From: Rhodospirillales bacterium
Lineage (GTDB): Bacteria; Pseudomonadota; Alphaproteobacteria; Micavibrionales; UBA1664
NCBI GenBank assembly: GCA_023898805.1
Contig: CP060260.1
Coordinates: 1-64,000, forward strand
DNA: 64,000 bases
Direction: 5' to 3'
Shown here one piece after another: positions 17,300-26,313 of the stretch. The position numbers and the translations under genes were made by a program. Position 1 is the first letter of the stretch. Each line of letters opens with the position of its first letter. Under the pieces are notes generated by a model. That model searched no databases, was not told where the DNA came from, and worked only from the letters and a program-made list of their open reading frames with translations.

Positions 17300-17519
17300 A
17301 AAAATCTCGCTTTTCGTGTCGCATTTGCGTTCTAATGAAAATGCCGGTGTCCTCAAAGGCATTGGCCGCGGAATTTGTGGGGCAGCTTGCACCGCGTTAC
17401 CAAGGCTAAAAGCATTATGGCGCAGTTTCGCCGTGATCCCCATGGGTATCGCGGTGGGGCCGGCCTTCAAAACGTCTTCTCCCCATCGTGTTTGCAACGT
17501 CAAAACTATGGAGAATGAC
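17300..17519. other. Intergenic region before orphan gene
   Basis: No convincing gene is seen. The reading frame of the next gene stays open upstream to 17316, but that extension has no ribosome-binding site and no protein-like composition. No clear promoter was identified. Confidence 0.4.
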
Positions 17520-17987
17520 ATGACCATCATCGATCAAAAGATCAACGCCTTTCCCGTTTTTCTGGAATACACGCGCATCGCCGCGCTGTTGGAAACGGGC
17601 AGCACCAACGAGTCTCTGCTCAAAAGAGGTTTTAATATCGCCCGCCAGGTGGGCGCGGCCGTGGACGCGGTGGACTGGAACGCGCCGCTGGCGGACGAGG
17701 TGGCCTTGGCCAAAGCCTTCCCGCTGCTTGTCGCAATTGCCGCGAACACGCAGGCCGGACAGGAGGTCCTGAGCGTGCAACGCGCTTTGGGCGCCCGGAC
17801 TATTCAAGGCTATCTGACAGGGGAAGCGTTGCCCAGTCGGTTCGTTCTGCCTACCATCCTCACGGCCCTGAAACCCATCGTGAACGAGGAGTTGAGAGCC
17901 CTGATGGTCTATGGTCAGGAATGGGTCACCAGTGAAGGTAGGCGTGGCGCATGGGAACGCGGCGTCCGCCGTGGGCCTGTTATCTAG
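17520..17987 (+). CDS. Hypothetical protein
   Basis: A 155-residue protein of unknown function. The start at ATG 17520 is chosen because GGAGA lies six bases upstream; the same start context (TGGAGA...ATGACC) precedes the orphan gene at 18092. The sequence is helical and mildly hydrophobic (EYTRIAALLETGSTNESLL, then AKAFPLLVAIAANTQAGQE), ending in a basic tail (SEGRRGAWERGVRRGPVI). No named domain is recognised. Confidence 0.6.
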   Translation: MTIIDQKINAFPVFLEYTRIAALLETGSTNESLLKRGFNIARQVGAAVDAVDWNAPLADEVALAKAFPLLVAIAANTQAGQEVLSVQRALGARTIQGYLTGEALPSRFVLPTILTALKPIVNEELRALMVYGQEWVTSEGRRGAWERGVRRGPVI

Positions 17988-18038
17988 GTTTTCGGCCCGG
18001 CAGGTGGCAGAGGATCGCCGCCGGGCAAACCTAATTAA

Positions 18039-18067
18039 TTGACATAAAGCAAAGGCATGCGTTATGT
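18039..18067 (+). promoter_or_regulatory. Promoter of orphan gene at 18092
   Basis: TTGACA (18039-18044), 17-base spacer, TTATGT (18062-18067), followed by TCGGG. It shares the bases TTGACATAA and TTATGTTCGGG with the promoter at 7549-7576. The predicted transcript starts near 18074, so the ATG at 18092 (after TGGAGA) is the likely start. Confidence 0.7.
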
Positions 18068-18091
18068 TCGGGCAAAGAAATGGAGAAAACC

Positions 18092-18586
18092 ATGACCAAG
18101 CAATATGTCGGTTTTGAAGCGGCCTCGTTTTATCGAGACAACAATGCCTATGCAGGTTTTTTCGCCAAATTCCAGGGCGAGCAGGGCGAGCCAGTCTATG
18201 TCGCGCCCGAGGCGCTCGCGCAGGCGCTGGCCACGGGCAAATACCGCAGGCGGTTGCAGGAAGCCGATATTTCATTACGCGAAGTCGAAACCGCGCTTCG
18301 GGATGTGTCTTATCAGCGCGTGCGCCGCAAAATCGAAGGCAGGACACTGAACCGCCCAGATCCTGTAGATTTCTTATATCCGTACTACCAACAAGAGGTG
18401 TTAGAAGAACAGGACAAATCGCTTGCGGATTTGTTCCGCCGTACCATTGGCCGCGGACAACCATTTATTGCAAACCATATCATTGGCGAAACGTCGGATA
18501 AGTGGGTGTTGCGCGACTACGGGAAAAACCGCATGCGTAGCCATGCTATCCGTGCGCATGGGTTGGTTGTATATTCGGAATTCTAG
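18092..18586 (+). CDS. Hypothetical protein
   Basis: A 164-residue soluble, charged protein (MTKQYVGFEAASFYRDN...). It is rich in Arg, Glu, Gln and Tyr, with no signal, membrane helix or recognised motif. The start is taken at ATG 18092 from the ribosome-binding site and promoter position; an earlier in-frame ATG at 18080 lies too close to the predicted transcript start. It ends two bases before the convergent xthA gene. Its promoter closely matches that of the orphan at 7599, suggesting shared regulation. Confidence 0.65.
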   Translation: MTKQYVGFEAASFYRDNNAYAGFFAKFQGEQGEPVYVAPEALAQALATGKYRRRLQEADISLREVETALRDVSYQRVRRKIEGRTLNRPDPVDFLYPYYQQEVLEEQDKSLADLFRRTIGRGQPFIANHIIGETSDKWVLRDYGKNRMRSHAIRAHGLVVYSEF

Positions 18587-18588
18587 GC

Positions 18589-19344
18589 TCAATCCAGACT
18601 CAGCATCACCGGCACATGGTCTGACGCTTTTTCGCGGCTGCGCTCGTCGCGGTGGATGGCGCAGGACACGGCGCGGTCGGCCAGTTGCGGCGACAGCAAA
18701 AAATAGTCGATGCGGATGCCGTTGTCGCGCGCCCACGCCCCGGCCTGATAATCCCAGAACGTGTAATGCCCGCCGCGCGGCTCGAATATCCTGAACGCAT
18801 CGCTCAGGCCCAGATTTAAAAAACGCCGGTACATGGCCCGCGCCTGCGGCTGGAACAGCGCGTCGCCGCCCCACGCGGCCGGGTCGTGGGCGTCGATTTC
18901 TTCAGGGATGATGTTGTAATCACCGCAGACCACGAACGGGGTTTCCTCGGCCAGCAGGGTACGCATCCGCGCCTCAAGCCGCGCCAGCCAGTCGAGTTTA
19001 TAGGGAAATTTCTCGCTCGCTACCGGGTTGCCGTTGGGCGCATAGATGTTGACGACGCGCACCCCCGCGATTTCGACCTCGATATACCGCGCCTGCTCGT
19101 CGCCCAGCGTGCCGGATACAAGCGTAATCGGCGTCTTTGAAAGGATCGCGACCCCGTTATAGGATTTTTGCCCGACCACCGCGCTTTCATACCCGGCGGC
19201 GCGGATTTCCATTTCGGGAAACTGGTCCGGCTGGCATTTCAGCTCCTGCAGGCACACGACGTCCGGTGCCGCGCGGCCAAGCCAATCCAGCAGGTTCGGC
19301 AGGCGCGTGCGCACCGAATTGACGTTGTAGGTCGCGATCTTCAT
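18589..19344 (-). CDS. xthA: Exodeoxyribonuclease III
   Basis: A 251-residue AP endonuclease/3'-5' exonuclease for base-excision repair. The start is the ATG giving MKIATYNVNSVRTRL, with GGTGAG seven bases upstream; an in-frame GTG 12 bases earlier is an alternative. Family motifs are LQELKCQPDQFP (metal-binding Glu), NIYAPNGNP, CGDYNIIPEEIDAHDP, and the C-terminal RIDYFLLSP and KASDHVPVML with the catalytic Asp-His pair. Confidence 0.96.
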   Translation of the reverse strand: MKIATYNVNSVRTRLPNLLDWLGRAAPDVVCLQELKCQPDQFPEMEIRAAGYESAVVGQKSYNGVAILSKTPITLVSGTLGDEQARYIEVEIAGVRVVNIYAPNGNPVASEKFPYKLDWLARLEARMRTLLAEETPFVVCGDYNIIPEEIDAHDPAAWGGDALFQPQARAMYRRFLNLGLSDAFRIFEPRGGHYTFWDYQAGAWARDNGIRIDYFLLSPQLADRAVSCAIHRDERSREKASDHVPVMLSLD

Positions 19345-19394
19345 CTCTATGCTCACCCCGACTAAGACAAACCTGAACTTAAGGACACTGGACG

Positions 19395-19973
19395 ATGATC
19401 CGCCTTGTCACCGCGCTTCTTGCCACGCTTTTCCTCGCGGGCTGCATCAACGACATACCGACCTATCAGGAAAACGCCAATGCTAAATGGGCGGACGTGC
19501 AGGCGCAATATCAGCGCCGCGCCGACCTGATCCCCAATCTGGTGGCGACGGTCAAGGGCTTTGCCGCGCAGGAAAAAACCGTCCTGACCGAAGTGACGTC
19601 CGCCCGCGCGGGCGCGACGCAGATCCGCGTCGATGCCTCCACGATCACCGACCCCGCGGCCTTCAAACAGTTCGAGGACGCGCAAAACCGTTTAAGCGTG
19701 GGGATCGGCCGCCTTCTGGCCACCTCCGAAAACTATCCGCAGTTGCGCTCGTCGGAAAATTTCATGGCCCTGCAAAGCCAGCTTGAGGGGACGGAAAACC
19801 GCATCGCCGTCGCCCGCCGCGACTTCAACGAGGCCGTGCGCCAGTACAACACGGAACTCAAGACCATTCCCGGCCGCTGGGTCGCGCACTGGATGTACCC
19901 GGACGCGAAACCGATGGAAATGTTTACGGCCACGACCCCCGGCGCTGAAAACGCCCCCGCGGTCAGCTTCTGA
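19395..19973 (+). CDS. LemA family lipoprotein
   Basis: A 192-residue protein with an N-terminal lipobox (LFLAGC, Cys17) and the LemA helical domain. The family core is seen in QAQYQRRADLIPNLVATVKG, then ENFMALQSQLEGTENRIAVA and RDFNEAVRQYNT. LemA proteins are membrane-anchored and often adjoin TPM-domain proteins, as here: the next gene starts within the stop codon of this one. The cellular role is not established. Confidence 0.92.
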   Translation: MIRLVTALLATLFLAGCINDIPTYQENANAKWADVQAQYQRRADLIPNLVATVKGFAAQEKTVLTEVTSARAGATQIRVDASTITDPAAFKQFEDAQNRLSVGIGRLLATSENYPQLRSSENFMALQSQLEGTENRIAVARRDFNEAVRQYNTELKTIPGRWVAHWMYPDAKPMEMFTATTPGAENAPAVSF

Positions 19974-20827
19974 TGCCAAACCTCCAGCCCCGGCGCGTCG
20001 TGACCCGCAACGCGCTGCCGGGCAATCTGTTCGCGCTGGTGATTCTGGCGTTTTTTACTTGGAATTTCTTTGTCGGCGTGGTGCCGCACCGCGCGCTGGA
20101 CAAACAGGATTTTCCCGCCCTGACGGGCCGCGTCGTCGATACCGCGGACATACTGGATTCCGGCGTCCGCGCCCGGCTTGATGAAATCTCCGCCGATCTG
20201 GAACAAAAAACGCAAGCGCAGTTGGTAATCGCCACAATCCCCGATCTGAAAGGCGTCACGATCGAGGATTACGGCTATCAGCTTGGCCGCTTCTGGGGCA
20301 TCGGACGCAAGGACGTGAATGACGGCGTGCTGCTGCTGGTCGCGCCCAACGACCGCCGCGTGCGGATCGAGGTCGGCTACGGCCTTGAAGGCACGCTGAC
20401 CGACGCGGCCGCGCGCCTGATCATCGATTCCGACATCCTGCCGCGCTTCCGCGCGGGCGACATGGCGGGCGGCGTGGTGGCCGGGGCACAGGCGATTGCC
20501 GGTCTGGTGGCCAATTCCGAAACCGCCGCGCCCGCGCCGCATCCCGTCGCGCGCGCCGATTCCGAAGAAAATCCGAACGCTCAGGACGCGCGCGGTTATC
20601 TGCTCGCGCTGCTTTTTCTGGCGCTGTTTTTCATGGGGCCGCTTTGGGGCGTGGGCAGTTTCCTGTGGTGCCTGCTCAACCCCGCCTATGGCGCGCAAAT
20701 GGTGCGCCCGCAGGGACGCTCCAGCGGCTGGTCGTCCGGCGGCTGGGGTGGTGGCGGTTCTGGCGGAGGCGGATTTAGCGGCGGTGGCGGCAGTTTCGGC
20801 GGCGGCGGCTCGTCCGGCAGCTGGTGA
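19973..20827 (+). CDS. TPM-domain (YgcG-like) membrane protein
   Basis: A 284-residue protein. An N-terminal helix (about residues 19-36) is followed by the TPM domain (about 45-180). Its conserved parts are LTGRVVDTADIL, QLVIATIPDLKG, RFWGIGRKDVNDGVLLLVA and RIEVGYGLEGTLTDA. A second membrane helix near 205-230 precedes a Gly/Ser-rich tail (GGGGSGGGGFSGGGGS), typical of this family. It overlaps the LemA gene by one base, forming a two-gene unit. TPM proteins have been linked to photosystem repair in plants; the bacterial function is unclear. Confidence 0.9.
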   Translation: MPNLQPRRVVTRNALPGNLFALVILAFFTWNFFVGVVPHRALDKQDFPALTGRVVDTADILDSGVRARLDEISADLEQKTQAQLVIATIPDLKGVTIEDYGYQLGRFWGIGRKDVNDGVLLLVAPNDRRVRIEVGYGLEGTLTDAAARLIIDSDILPRFRAGDMAGGVVAGAQAIAGLVANSETAAPAPHPVARADSEENPNAQDARGYLLALLFLALFFMGPLWGVGSFLWCLLNPAYGAQMVRPQGRSSGWSSGGWGGGGSGGGGFSGGGGSFGGGGSSGSW

Positions 20828-20837
20828 CTTTATACCT

Positions 20838-20934
20838 CGTCATTATACGCGAAGGCGGATAATCCATGGTAAGGAATGTCAAATATTCGTTATTCGGCGC
20901 GATGGATTACCCGGCCAAGCCGGGTGAGATTACG
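20838..20934. repeat. Two REP-like hairpins facing each other
   Basis: The first, on the plus strand (20838-20869), is CGTCATTATACGC-GAAG-GCGGATAATCCATGG. The second, on the minus strand (20901-20934), has stem ACCCGGC / GCCGGGT and ends in ATCCATC. Both have the layout GTcAT-stem-loop-stem-ATCCAT seen at 42391-42420. They lie between the convergent TPM and erpA-type genes, a usual place for such elements. Confidence 0.55.
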
Positions 20935-20950
20935 CATTGTCCCCCGGTAT

Positions 20951-21274
20951 TCAGCCCAGCGAAAACGACGTCCCGCATCCGCAGGACGATGCCGCATTGG
21001 GGTTGTCGACCTTGAAATGCGCGCCCGAAAGCGCATCCACGTAATCCAGGGTCGCCCCGGCGATCAGGGGCAGGGACACCGCATCGACCGCCAGCTTCGC
21101 GTCCGCGCGCGTGAACACGCGGTCATCCGCGCCCGCTTCGTCGGCGAATCCGAAAACATAGGAAAAGCCGGAACATCCGCCGCCCTCCACCGACAGGCGG
21201 ACCATCGCGGCGCCGTTCTCCCGGCACAGGGCATTGATGCGCGCGGCGGCGCTTTCTGTAATCGTGACTTCCAT
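20951..21274 (-). CDS. ErpA/IscA-type iron-sulfur cluster insertion protein
   Basis: A 107-residue A-type carrier that holds and delivers Fe-S clusters. The start is ATG, giving MEVTITESAAARINAL; the longer upstream reading lacks family similarity. The three cluster-binding cysteines are present: GGGCSGFSY and the C-terminal SSCGCGTSF. The Asp/Glu-rich strand between them fits the HesB/IscA domain. It is divergent from dgt. Whether it is ErpA, IscA or SufA cannot be settled without phylogeny. Confidence 0.92.
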   Translation of the reverse strand: MEVTITESAAARINALCRENGAAMVRLSVEGGGCSGFSYVFGFADEAGADDRVFTRADAKLAVDAVSLPLIAGATLDYVDALSGAHFKVDNPNAASSCGCGTSFSLG

Positions 21275-21342
21275 GCTTCCAGAATGCCGTTGCCGGAAGG
21301 GGTTTTCAAGTGATTGGCATAATTGTATCCTGCGCCGCATAA

Positions 21343-22551
21343 ATGCAGCCCGAAGACAGCCCCGCCGAATATAATTATTGCGCCTTGCCGCTGGCCGCCT
21401 ATGCCTGCCGCCCGGACCGCAGCCGCGGCCGCCTGCACGACGAACCGGAAAGCGCGGTGCGCACGCCGTTTCAACGCGACCGCGACCGCATCATCCATTC
21501 CTCGGCCTTTCGCCGCCTCAAGCACAAGACGCAAGTCTTCGTCAGTCACGAGGGCGACCATTTCCGCACGCGCCTGACCCACACGCTGGAAGTCGCGCAA
21601 ATCGCCCGCACTTTGGCCCGCGCCCTGCTGGTCAACGAGGATCTGGCCGAGGCGGTGGCGCTTTCGCACGATCTTGGCCATCCGCCCTTCGCGCATATGG
21701 GCGAGGACAGACTCAAGGAACTGATGCAGCCCTATGGCGGGTTCGAGCATAACGACCAGTCGCTGCGCATCGTCACCGCGCTGGAGGAACGCTATCCCCA
21801 ATGGAACGGACTGAACCTGACATGGGAAACGCTGGAAGGCATCGTCAAGCATAACGGTCCTGTGACCGGCGCGCTGCCCTACACGCTTGCGGGCGTGCAA
21901 CGGGAATGGGATTTGCAGTTGAACCATTACGCGTCGATCGAGGCGCAGGTCGCGGGCATCGCCGACGACATCGCCTATAACAGCCACGACGTCGAGGACG
22001 GGTTGTTCGAGGGCCTGTTCACCCTCGACGATATTTCCGCCGCGGTACCGCTGGTCGCGCAGGTCGCACGCGAACGCACGAATAAATGGCCCGATCTGGC
22101 CGGTCCGCGCCGCGTCCACGATCTGGTGCGCGAACTTTACGGACGCTTCGTCATGGACGTGCTGGAGGAAAGCCGCGCCCGCCTGCGCGCGGCGGGGCCG
22201 AACAGCGTCGAGGACGTGCGCCTTGCGGGCGTGCCGCTGGTCGGGTTCAGCGCGGGGATGGGCGAACACCTCAAGGCCCTGCGCGCCTTCCTGATGCCGC
22301 GCATGTACCATCATTCCACGGTACGGCGGATGCGTGCCAAGGCCGAACACATCATCGGTGACCTTTTCCGCCAATTCATGGACGACCCGCTGACTCTGTC
22401 CGAAAACTGGCAGGCGCGCCTGCCGCGCGGGGGCGACGTCGCCGCCCGCGCCCGCGTCGTCGCGGATCATATTTCAAACCTGACCGACCGCGCGGCGATG
22501 GTCGAACACGAACAGATTTTCGGTCTTTACGACACGATCAGACACGGATAA
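21343..22551 (+). CDS. dgt: Deoxyguanosinetriphosphate triphosphohydrolase-like protein
   Basis: A 402-residue HD-superfamily enzyme that splits dNTPs to deoxynucleoside and triphosphate. Conserved parts are RDRDRIIHSSAFRRLKHKTQ, then the metal ligands in RTRLTHTLEVAQ (His80) and ALSHDLGHPPFAHMGE (His109-Asp110), HNGP, and the last Asp in IADDIAYNSHD. The length fits the shorter dGTPase-like subfamily used by Alphaproteobacteria. It lies six bases upstream of argS, a common arrangement. Confidence 0.94.
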   Translation: MQPEDSPAEYNYCALPLAAYACRPDRSRGRLHDEPESAVRTPFQRDRDRIIHSSAFRRLKHKTQVFVSHEGDHFRTRLTHTLEVAQIARTLARALLVNEDLAEAVALSHDLGHPPFAHMGEDRLKELMQPYGGFEHNDQSLRIVTALEERYPQWNGLNLTWETLEGIVKHNGPVTGALPYTLAGVQREWDLQLNHYASIEAQVAGIADDIAYNSHDVEDGLFEGLFTLDDISAAVPLVAQVARERTNKWPDLAGPRRVHDLVRELYGRFVMDVLEESRARLRAAGPNSVEDVRLAGVPLVGFSAGMGEHLKALRAFLMPRMYHHSTVRRMRAKAEHIIGDLFRQFMDDPLTLSENWQARLPRGGDVAARARVVADHISNLTDRAAMVEHEQIFGLYDTIRHG

Positions 22552-22557
22552 GAAGTT

Positions 22558-24327
22558 ATGAATATTTACAAAGACATACAAAAAGATATTCACACGCTTG
22601 TTCACAGGCTTTTCCCGGACATTCCGCAAGCAAGCCTGACCCGCGTCAATGTCGAGCCGCCGCGCGATGCCGCCCATGGCGACATGGCGACCAACGCCGC
22701 CATGGTGCTGGCGCGGGATGCGGGCATGAAACCCGGCGATCTGGCCGAAAAACTGGCAGCTGAACTTAAACAACTGCCCGCCGTCACGGGCGTGGAAATC
22801 GCCGGACCCGGCTTCATCAACCTGACCCTGACTCCGGATTCATTCCGCGCGGTCGTCCCCCACGCCCTGAAAACCGGCGCGGCACACTTTGGCGACAGCG
22901 ATCTGGGCGCGGGACAAAAGGTCAATGTCGAATATGTTTCGGCCAACCCCACGGGGCCGATCCATTTCGGGCATACGCGCAACGCGGTGTTTGGTGATGC
23001 GCTGGCGCGACTGCTGGAAAAATCGGGGCACAAGGTAACCCGCGAATATTACACCAACGACGCGGGTGCGCAGGTCGATACGCTCGCGCGCTCCGTCTAT
23101 CTGCGCTATCGCGAGGCGTTGGGCGAAAAAATCGAAATTCCGCAAGGTTTTTATCCCGGCGATTATCTTGTGCCGGTGGCGCGGGAAATCGCGCGCGAAA
23201 AGGGGCGCGAATGGCTGGATGCGCCTGAAAGCGTCTGGCTTGAGGAAATCAAGCGCCGCGCGGTCGCGGCGATGATGGAACTGATCGAAAAAGACCTCAA
23301 GCTGATCGACGTGCGCTTTGATGTGTTTACCTCCGAACGCGCCCTGACCGAGGCAGGAAGCGTTGACCGCGCGGTCAAAAAACTGGAGGACATGGGGCTG
23401 GTCTATACCGGCGTGTTGCCGCCGCCGAAAAGTAAAAAGGTCAAGGTCGAGGATTGGGAACCTACGGAACTCCTTCTGTTCCGCGCATCGCAATTCGGCG
23501 ACGATCAGGACCGCCCGTTGAAAAAAAGCGACGGGACATGGGCTTACACCACGCCGGATATCGCCTATCAGTACGACAAATTCCTGCGCGGCTTTGAAAA
23601 ACTGATCGTCGTCGTCGCCGTCGATCATGCAGGCTGGGTGTCGCGGATCAAGGCGGGCGCGGCGGCGGTTTCCGGCGGCAAGGCGGTGGTTTCGGTCCAG
23701 CTTTACGGGCTGGTCAACCTGATGAAGAACGGACAGCCGGTAAAACTTTCCAAACGCGCGGGGAACATTCTCACCCTGCGCGAAATCGTGGACGAGGTGG
23801 GACCGGGTCCCGTGCGCTTCATCATGCTGACGCGCAAATCGAACGAAACGATCGACTTCGACATGGCGCTGGCCATCGAACAATCCAAGGACAACCCGTT
23901 TTTCTACGTCCAGTATGCGCACGCGCGCTGCTGCTCGGTGATGAAACACGCAGCCGACATGTTCGGCGCGCTGGACGACGCGGCGCTTGGCGCGGTCGAT
24001 CTTTCGCTTCTCGACCGGGCCGAGGAGATGACTCTGATCCGCCTGATCGCCACATGGCCGCGCGTGGTCGAACAGGCCGCCGTCGCCGAGGAGCCGCACC
24101 GCATCGCCTATTACCTGTATGACCTTGCCGCCGCCTTTCACGCATGGTGGAACCGCGGGCGCGACGATGCGACGCTGCGCTTTTTGCTGGAAAACGACAA
24201 GCCACGCTCGCTTGCGCGTCTGGCGCTGTTGCGCGCGGTGGCGCTGACCATCGCGTCCGCGCTGGGCGTCATCGGCGTCGAACCGCTTTCCGAATTGCGC
24301 TCGGACGTCGAGGTCGAAGCCGCATGA
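22558..24327 (+). CDS. argS: Arginyl-tRNA synthetase
   Basis: A 589-residue class I synthetase. Its N-terminal Add-1 domain starts MNIYKDIQKDIHTLVHRLFP. Next comes VEYVSANPTGPIHFGHTRNA with the HIGH-type motif HFGH. The KMSKS equivalent KLSKRAGN lies further on, and the DALR anticodon-binding domain is C-terminal. Length and motifs are normal. The final codon overlaps the ATG of the SPOR-domain gene (ATGA). Confidence 0.97.
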   Translation: MNIYKDIQKDIHTLVHRLFPDIPQASLTRVNVEPPRDAAHGDMATNAAMVLARDAGMKPGDLAEKLAAELKQLPAVTGVEIAGPGFINLTLTPDSFRAVVPHALKTGAAHFGDSDLGAGQKVNVEYVSANPTGPIHFGHTRNAVFGDALARLLEKSGHKVTREYYTNDAGAQVDTLARSVYLRYREALGEKIEIPQGFYPGDYLVPVAREIAREKGREWLDAPESVWLEEIKRRAVAAMMELIEKDLKLIDVRFDVFTSERALTEAGSVDRAVKKLEDMGLVYTGVLPPPKSKKVKVEDWEPTELLLFRASQFGDDQDRPLKKSDGTWAYTTPDIAYQYDKFLRGFEKLIVVVAVDHAGWVSRIKAGAAAVSGGKAVVSVQLYGLVNLMKNGQPVKLSKRAGNILTLREIVDEVGPGPVRFIMLTRKSNETIDFDMALAIEQSKDNPFFYVQYAHARCCSVMKHAADMFGALDDAALGAVDLSLLDRAEEMTLIRLIATWPRVVEQAAVAEEPHRIAYYLYDLAAAFHAWWNRGRDDATLRFLLENDKPRSLARLALLRAVALTIASALGVIGVEPLSELRSDVEVEAA

Positions 24328-25325
24328 TCGTCCGTCTGCGCACCATAACCATGATTGCGGTGCCCGTCCTGCTGGTAGGCGCGGGGATATGGTTTTTCGC
24401 ACATGGCACCACGCCCACGGCGATCGGCGCGGGCGGCCTGCCGTTGATCAAGGCCGATACCAACCCGGTCAAGCTGCCGCCCGAGGACCCGGGCGGCGAG
24501 GTGATGCCAAACGCGGACAGCACGGTGCTGGCCGCGATGAGCGGCGAGGGCGCGGATCCATCGATGCAGGACATCCAGCCGCCTTCGGAAACCGGCGAGA
24601 AGCCGATGCCCGCGCCGGCCTTCGCCGGTTTGAAGACAGGGTTTTCCGCCCCCGCGCAGGTGCCCGAGCGCAGCATCGAAAACCTGCTTGATACGTCCAC
24701 ACCGGAACAGGCACCCGCCCCCGAGCAGGTGGAAGCGGGCGACAAATACGTTTCCGGCATGGAGCCCACGGCACTGGAAAAACCGGTACAGGCCGATCAA
24801 TCCGCCCCAAAGACGGAAGCGGCGGAAAAAGAAAAAGCGGAACCCGTCGCCGCGAGCGCGACGAAACCTGTGGCCCCGATCCCGACCGCAACGCCGCCGG
24901 CCAAGCCGCAGCCGCCTAAACCGGCACCGAAAAAGACGCAAGAGCCTGAAGCGCCAAAACCTCAAACTGAAAAAGCGCAAACTGAAAAAACACAGGCCGC
25001 GAAATCCGTAGCCGCCGATGTGGCCCGCGCGGTCAAGGAAGACACGGCCGCGAATGGCGGGAGCGCAAGCGGTGGAACGTATTACATCCAACTGGCCTCG
25101 ATGCCGGCGGGCGGCGACACGGCCGCGCTTTGGGCCCGTCTGCGCGCGCAGTTTCCCACCGCGCTGGCGGGGTTGAGCCCCAGTTACCAGCAGGCGGATA
25201 TTCCGGGCCGGGGCGCGTATATCCGGGTTCAGGCCGGGCCGCTTTCGCAATCCGCCGCCAACGACCGCTGCCGCGCCATTCGCGCCGCAAACCCCGGGGT
25301 GGGCTGCCTTGTCGTTCGCCGCTGA
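24324..25325 (+). CDS. SPOR-domain envelope protein
   Basis: A 333-residue protein. One N-terminal membrane helix (about residues 8-26) is followed by a long Pro/Ala/Lys/Glu-rich periplasmic linker. The C-terminal SPOR domain (about 252-333) shows YYIQLASMPAGGDTAALWA, then GAYIRVQAGPLSQSAA and CLVVRR. SPOR domains bind denuded septal glycan, so a role in cell division is likely. The start overlaps the argS stop, and its end overlaps nagZ by 17 bases. The argS-SPOR-nagZ-scpA order is typical of Alphaproteobacteria. Confidence 0.9.
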   Translation: MIVRLRTITMIAVPVLLVGAGIWFFAHGTTPTAIGAGGLPLIKADTNPVKLPPEDPGGEVMPNADSTVLAAMSGEGADPSMQDIQPPSETGEKPMPAPAFAGLKTGFSAPAQVPERSIENLLDTSTPEQAPAPEQVEAGDKYVSGMEPTALEKPVQADQSAPKTEAAEKEKAEPVAASATKPVAPIPTATPPAKPQPPKPAPKKTQEPEAPKPQTEKAQTEKTQAAKSVAADVARAVKEDTAANGGSASGGTYYIQLASMPAGGDTAALWARLRAQFPTALAGLSPSYQQADIPGRGAYIRVQAGPLSQSAANDRCRAIRAANPGVGCLVVRR

Positions 25326-26289
25326 CACCGCGCCGATCATCTTTGGCTGCACCGGAACCGAGCTTGGCGATGACGAGGCCGCGTTCTTCCGTGACGCAAA
25401 ACCGGCAGGCTTTATTTTATTCCGCAAGAATTGCGAAACCCCCGATCAGGTCGCGCGCCTGTGCGCCGCGCTGCGTGAAACCGTGGGTTGGGCCGCGCCG
25501 ATCCTGATCGATCAGGAAGGCGGACGCGTCCAGCGCCTGAGGCCTCCGCATTGGCCCGATTTTCCACCGCCGCGCACATTCGCCGAACATTATGCCACGG
25601 ACCCGGATGCCGGTCTTGCCGCCGTATCCGGTAATTACGCCGCGCTGGCGCGGACACAGGCGCAACTGGGCGTCGATGTGAACTGCGTTCCTTGCCTTGA
25701 TGTTGTCCCCGCCGACAATGCCGTGCCCGCCATCGGCGACCGGTCTTTCGGGTCCGACCCCGATATTGTCGCCGCGCTGGGCCTTGCTGCTGCCCGCGCC
25801 AGTTTCAAGGCCGGGGCGACGCCGGTGATGAAACACATGCCCGGTCATGGCCGGGCCGTGGTCGACAGTCATTTTGAACTGCCCCGCGTCGATGCGCCCC
25901 TGGCCGCGCTTGAACGCGACTGGCAGCCCTTTCGCCATCTGGCCGCGCACATGCCGCGCGGCGCGCTTTGGGGGATGAGCGCGCATGTGATCTATGCCAC
26001 GCTCGACCCGAATCTTCCCGCGACTCTCTCGCCGAAAATCATTACGGAAATCGTGCGCGGGAAAATCGGCTTTCACGGCCTGTTATGCACGGACGATTTG
26101 TTCATGGACGCGCTGGCACCTTACGGCGACGTCCCCGAACGCGCGCGGCTGGCGCTGAAGGCCGGAAACGACCTTGCTTTGCACTGCCACGGCGACATCC
26201 TGGCACGGGAAAAGGCAATTGCCGTAATCGGCCGCATGTCTGCTGCAACGCGGGAACGTCTTGAAGATTGGATAAAATCCGTTAAATAA
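25309..26289 (+). CDS. nagZ: Beta-N-acetylhexosaminidase NagZ
   Basis: A 326-residue GH3 enzyme that removes GlcNAc from recycled anhydro-muropeptides in the cytoplasm. It is read from TTG 25309, inside the SPOR gene, giving MSFAADTAPIIFGCTG. Family motifs are GFILFRKNC, DQEGGRVQRL, MKHMPGHGRAVVDSHFELP with the Asp-His catalytic loop, and the nucleophile Asp in LCTDDLFMDAL. In most NagZ the last motif reads SDDLSM, so Phe replaces Ser here. The length is normal. Confidence 0.93.
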   Translation: MSFAADTAPIIFGCTGTELGDDEAAFFRDAKPAGFILFRKNCETPDQVARLCAALRETVGWAAPILIDQEGGRVQRLRPPHWPDFPPPRTFAEHYATDPDAGLAAVSGNYAALARTQAQLGVDVNCVPCLDVVPADNAVPAIGDRSFGSDPDIVAALGLAAARASFKAGATPVMKHMPGHGRAVVDSHFELPRVDAPLAALERDWQPFRHLAAHMPRGALWGMSAHVIYATLDPNLPATLSPKIITEIVRGKIGFHGLLCTDDLFMDALAPYGDVPERARLALKAGNDLALHCHGDILAREKAIAVIGRMSAATRERLEDWIKSVK

Positions 26290-26313
26290 GGACCGGTTTT
26301 AAGGGATTGTTCG

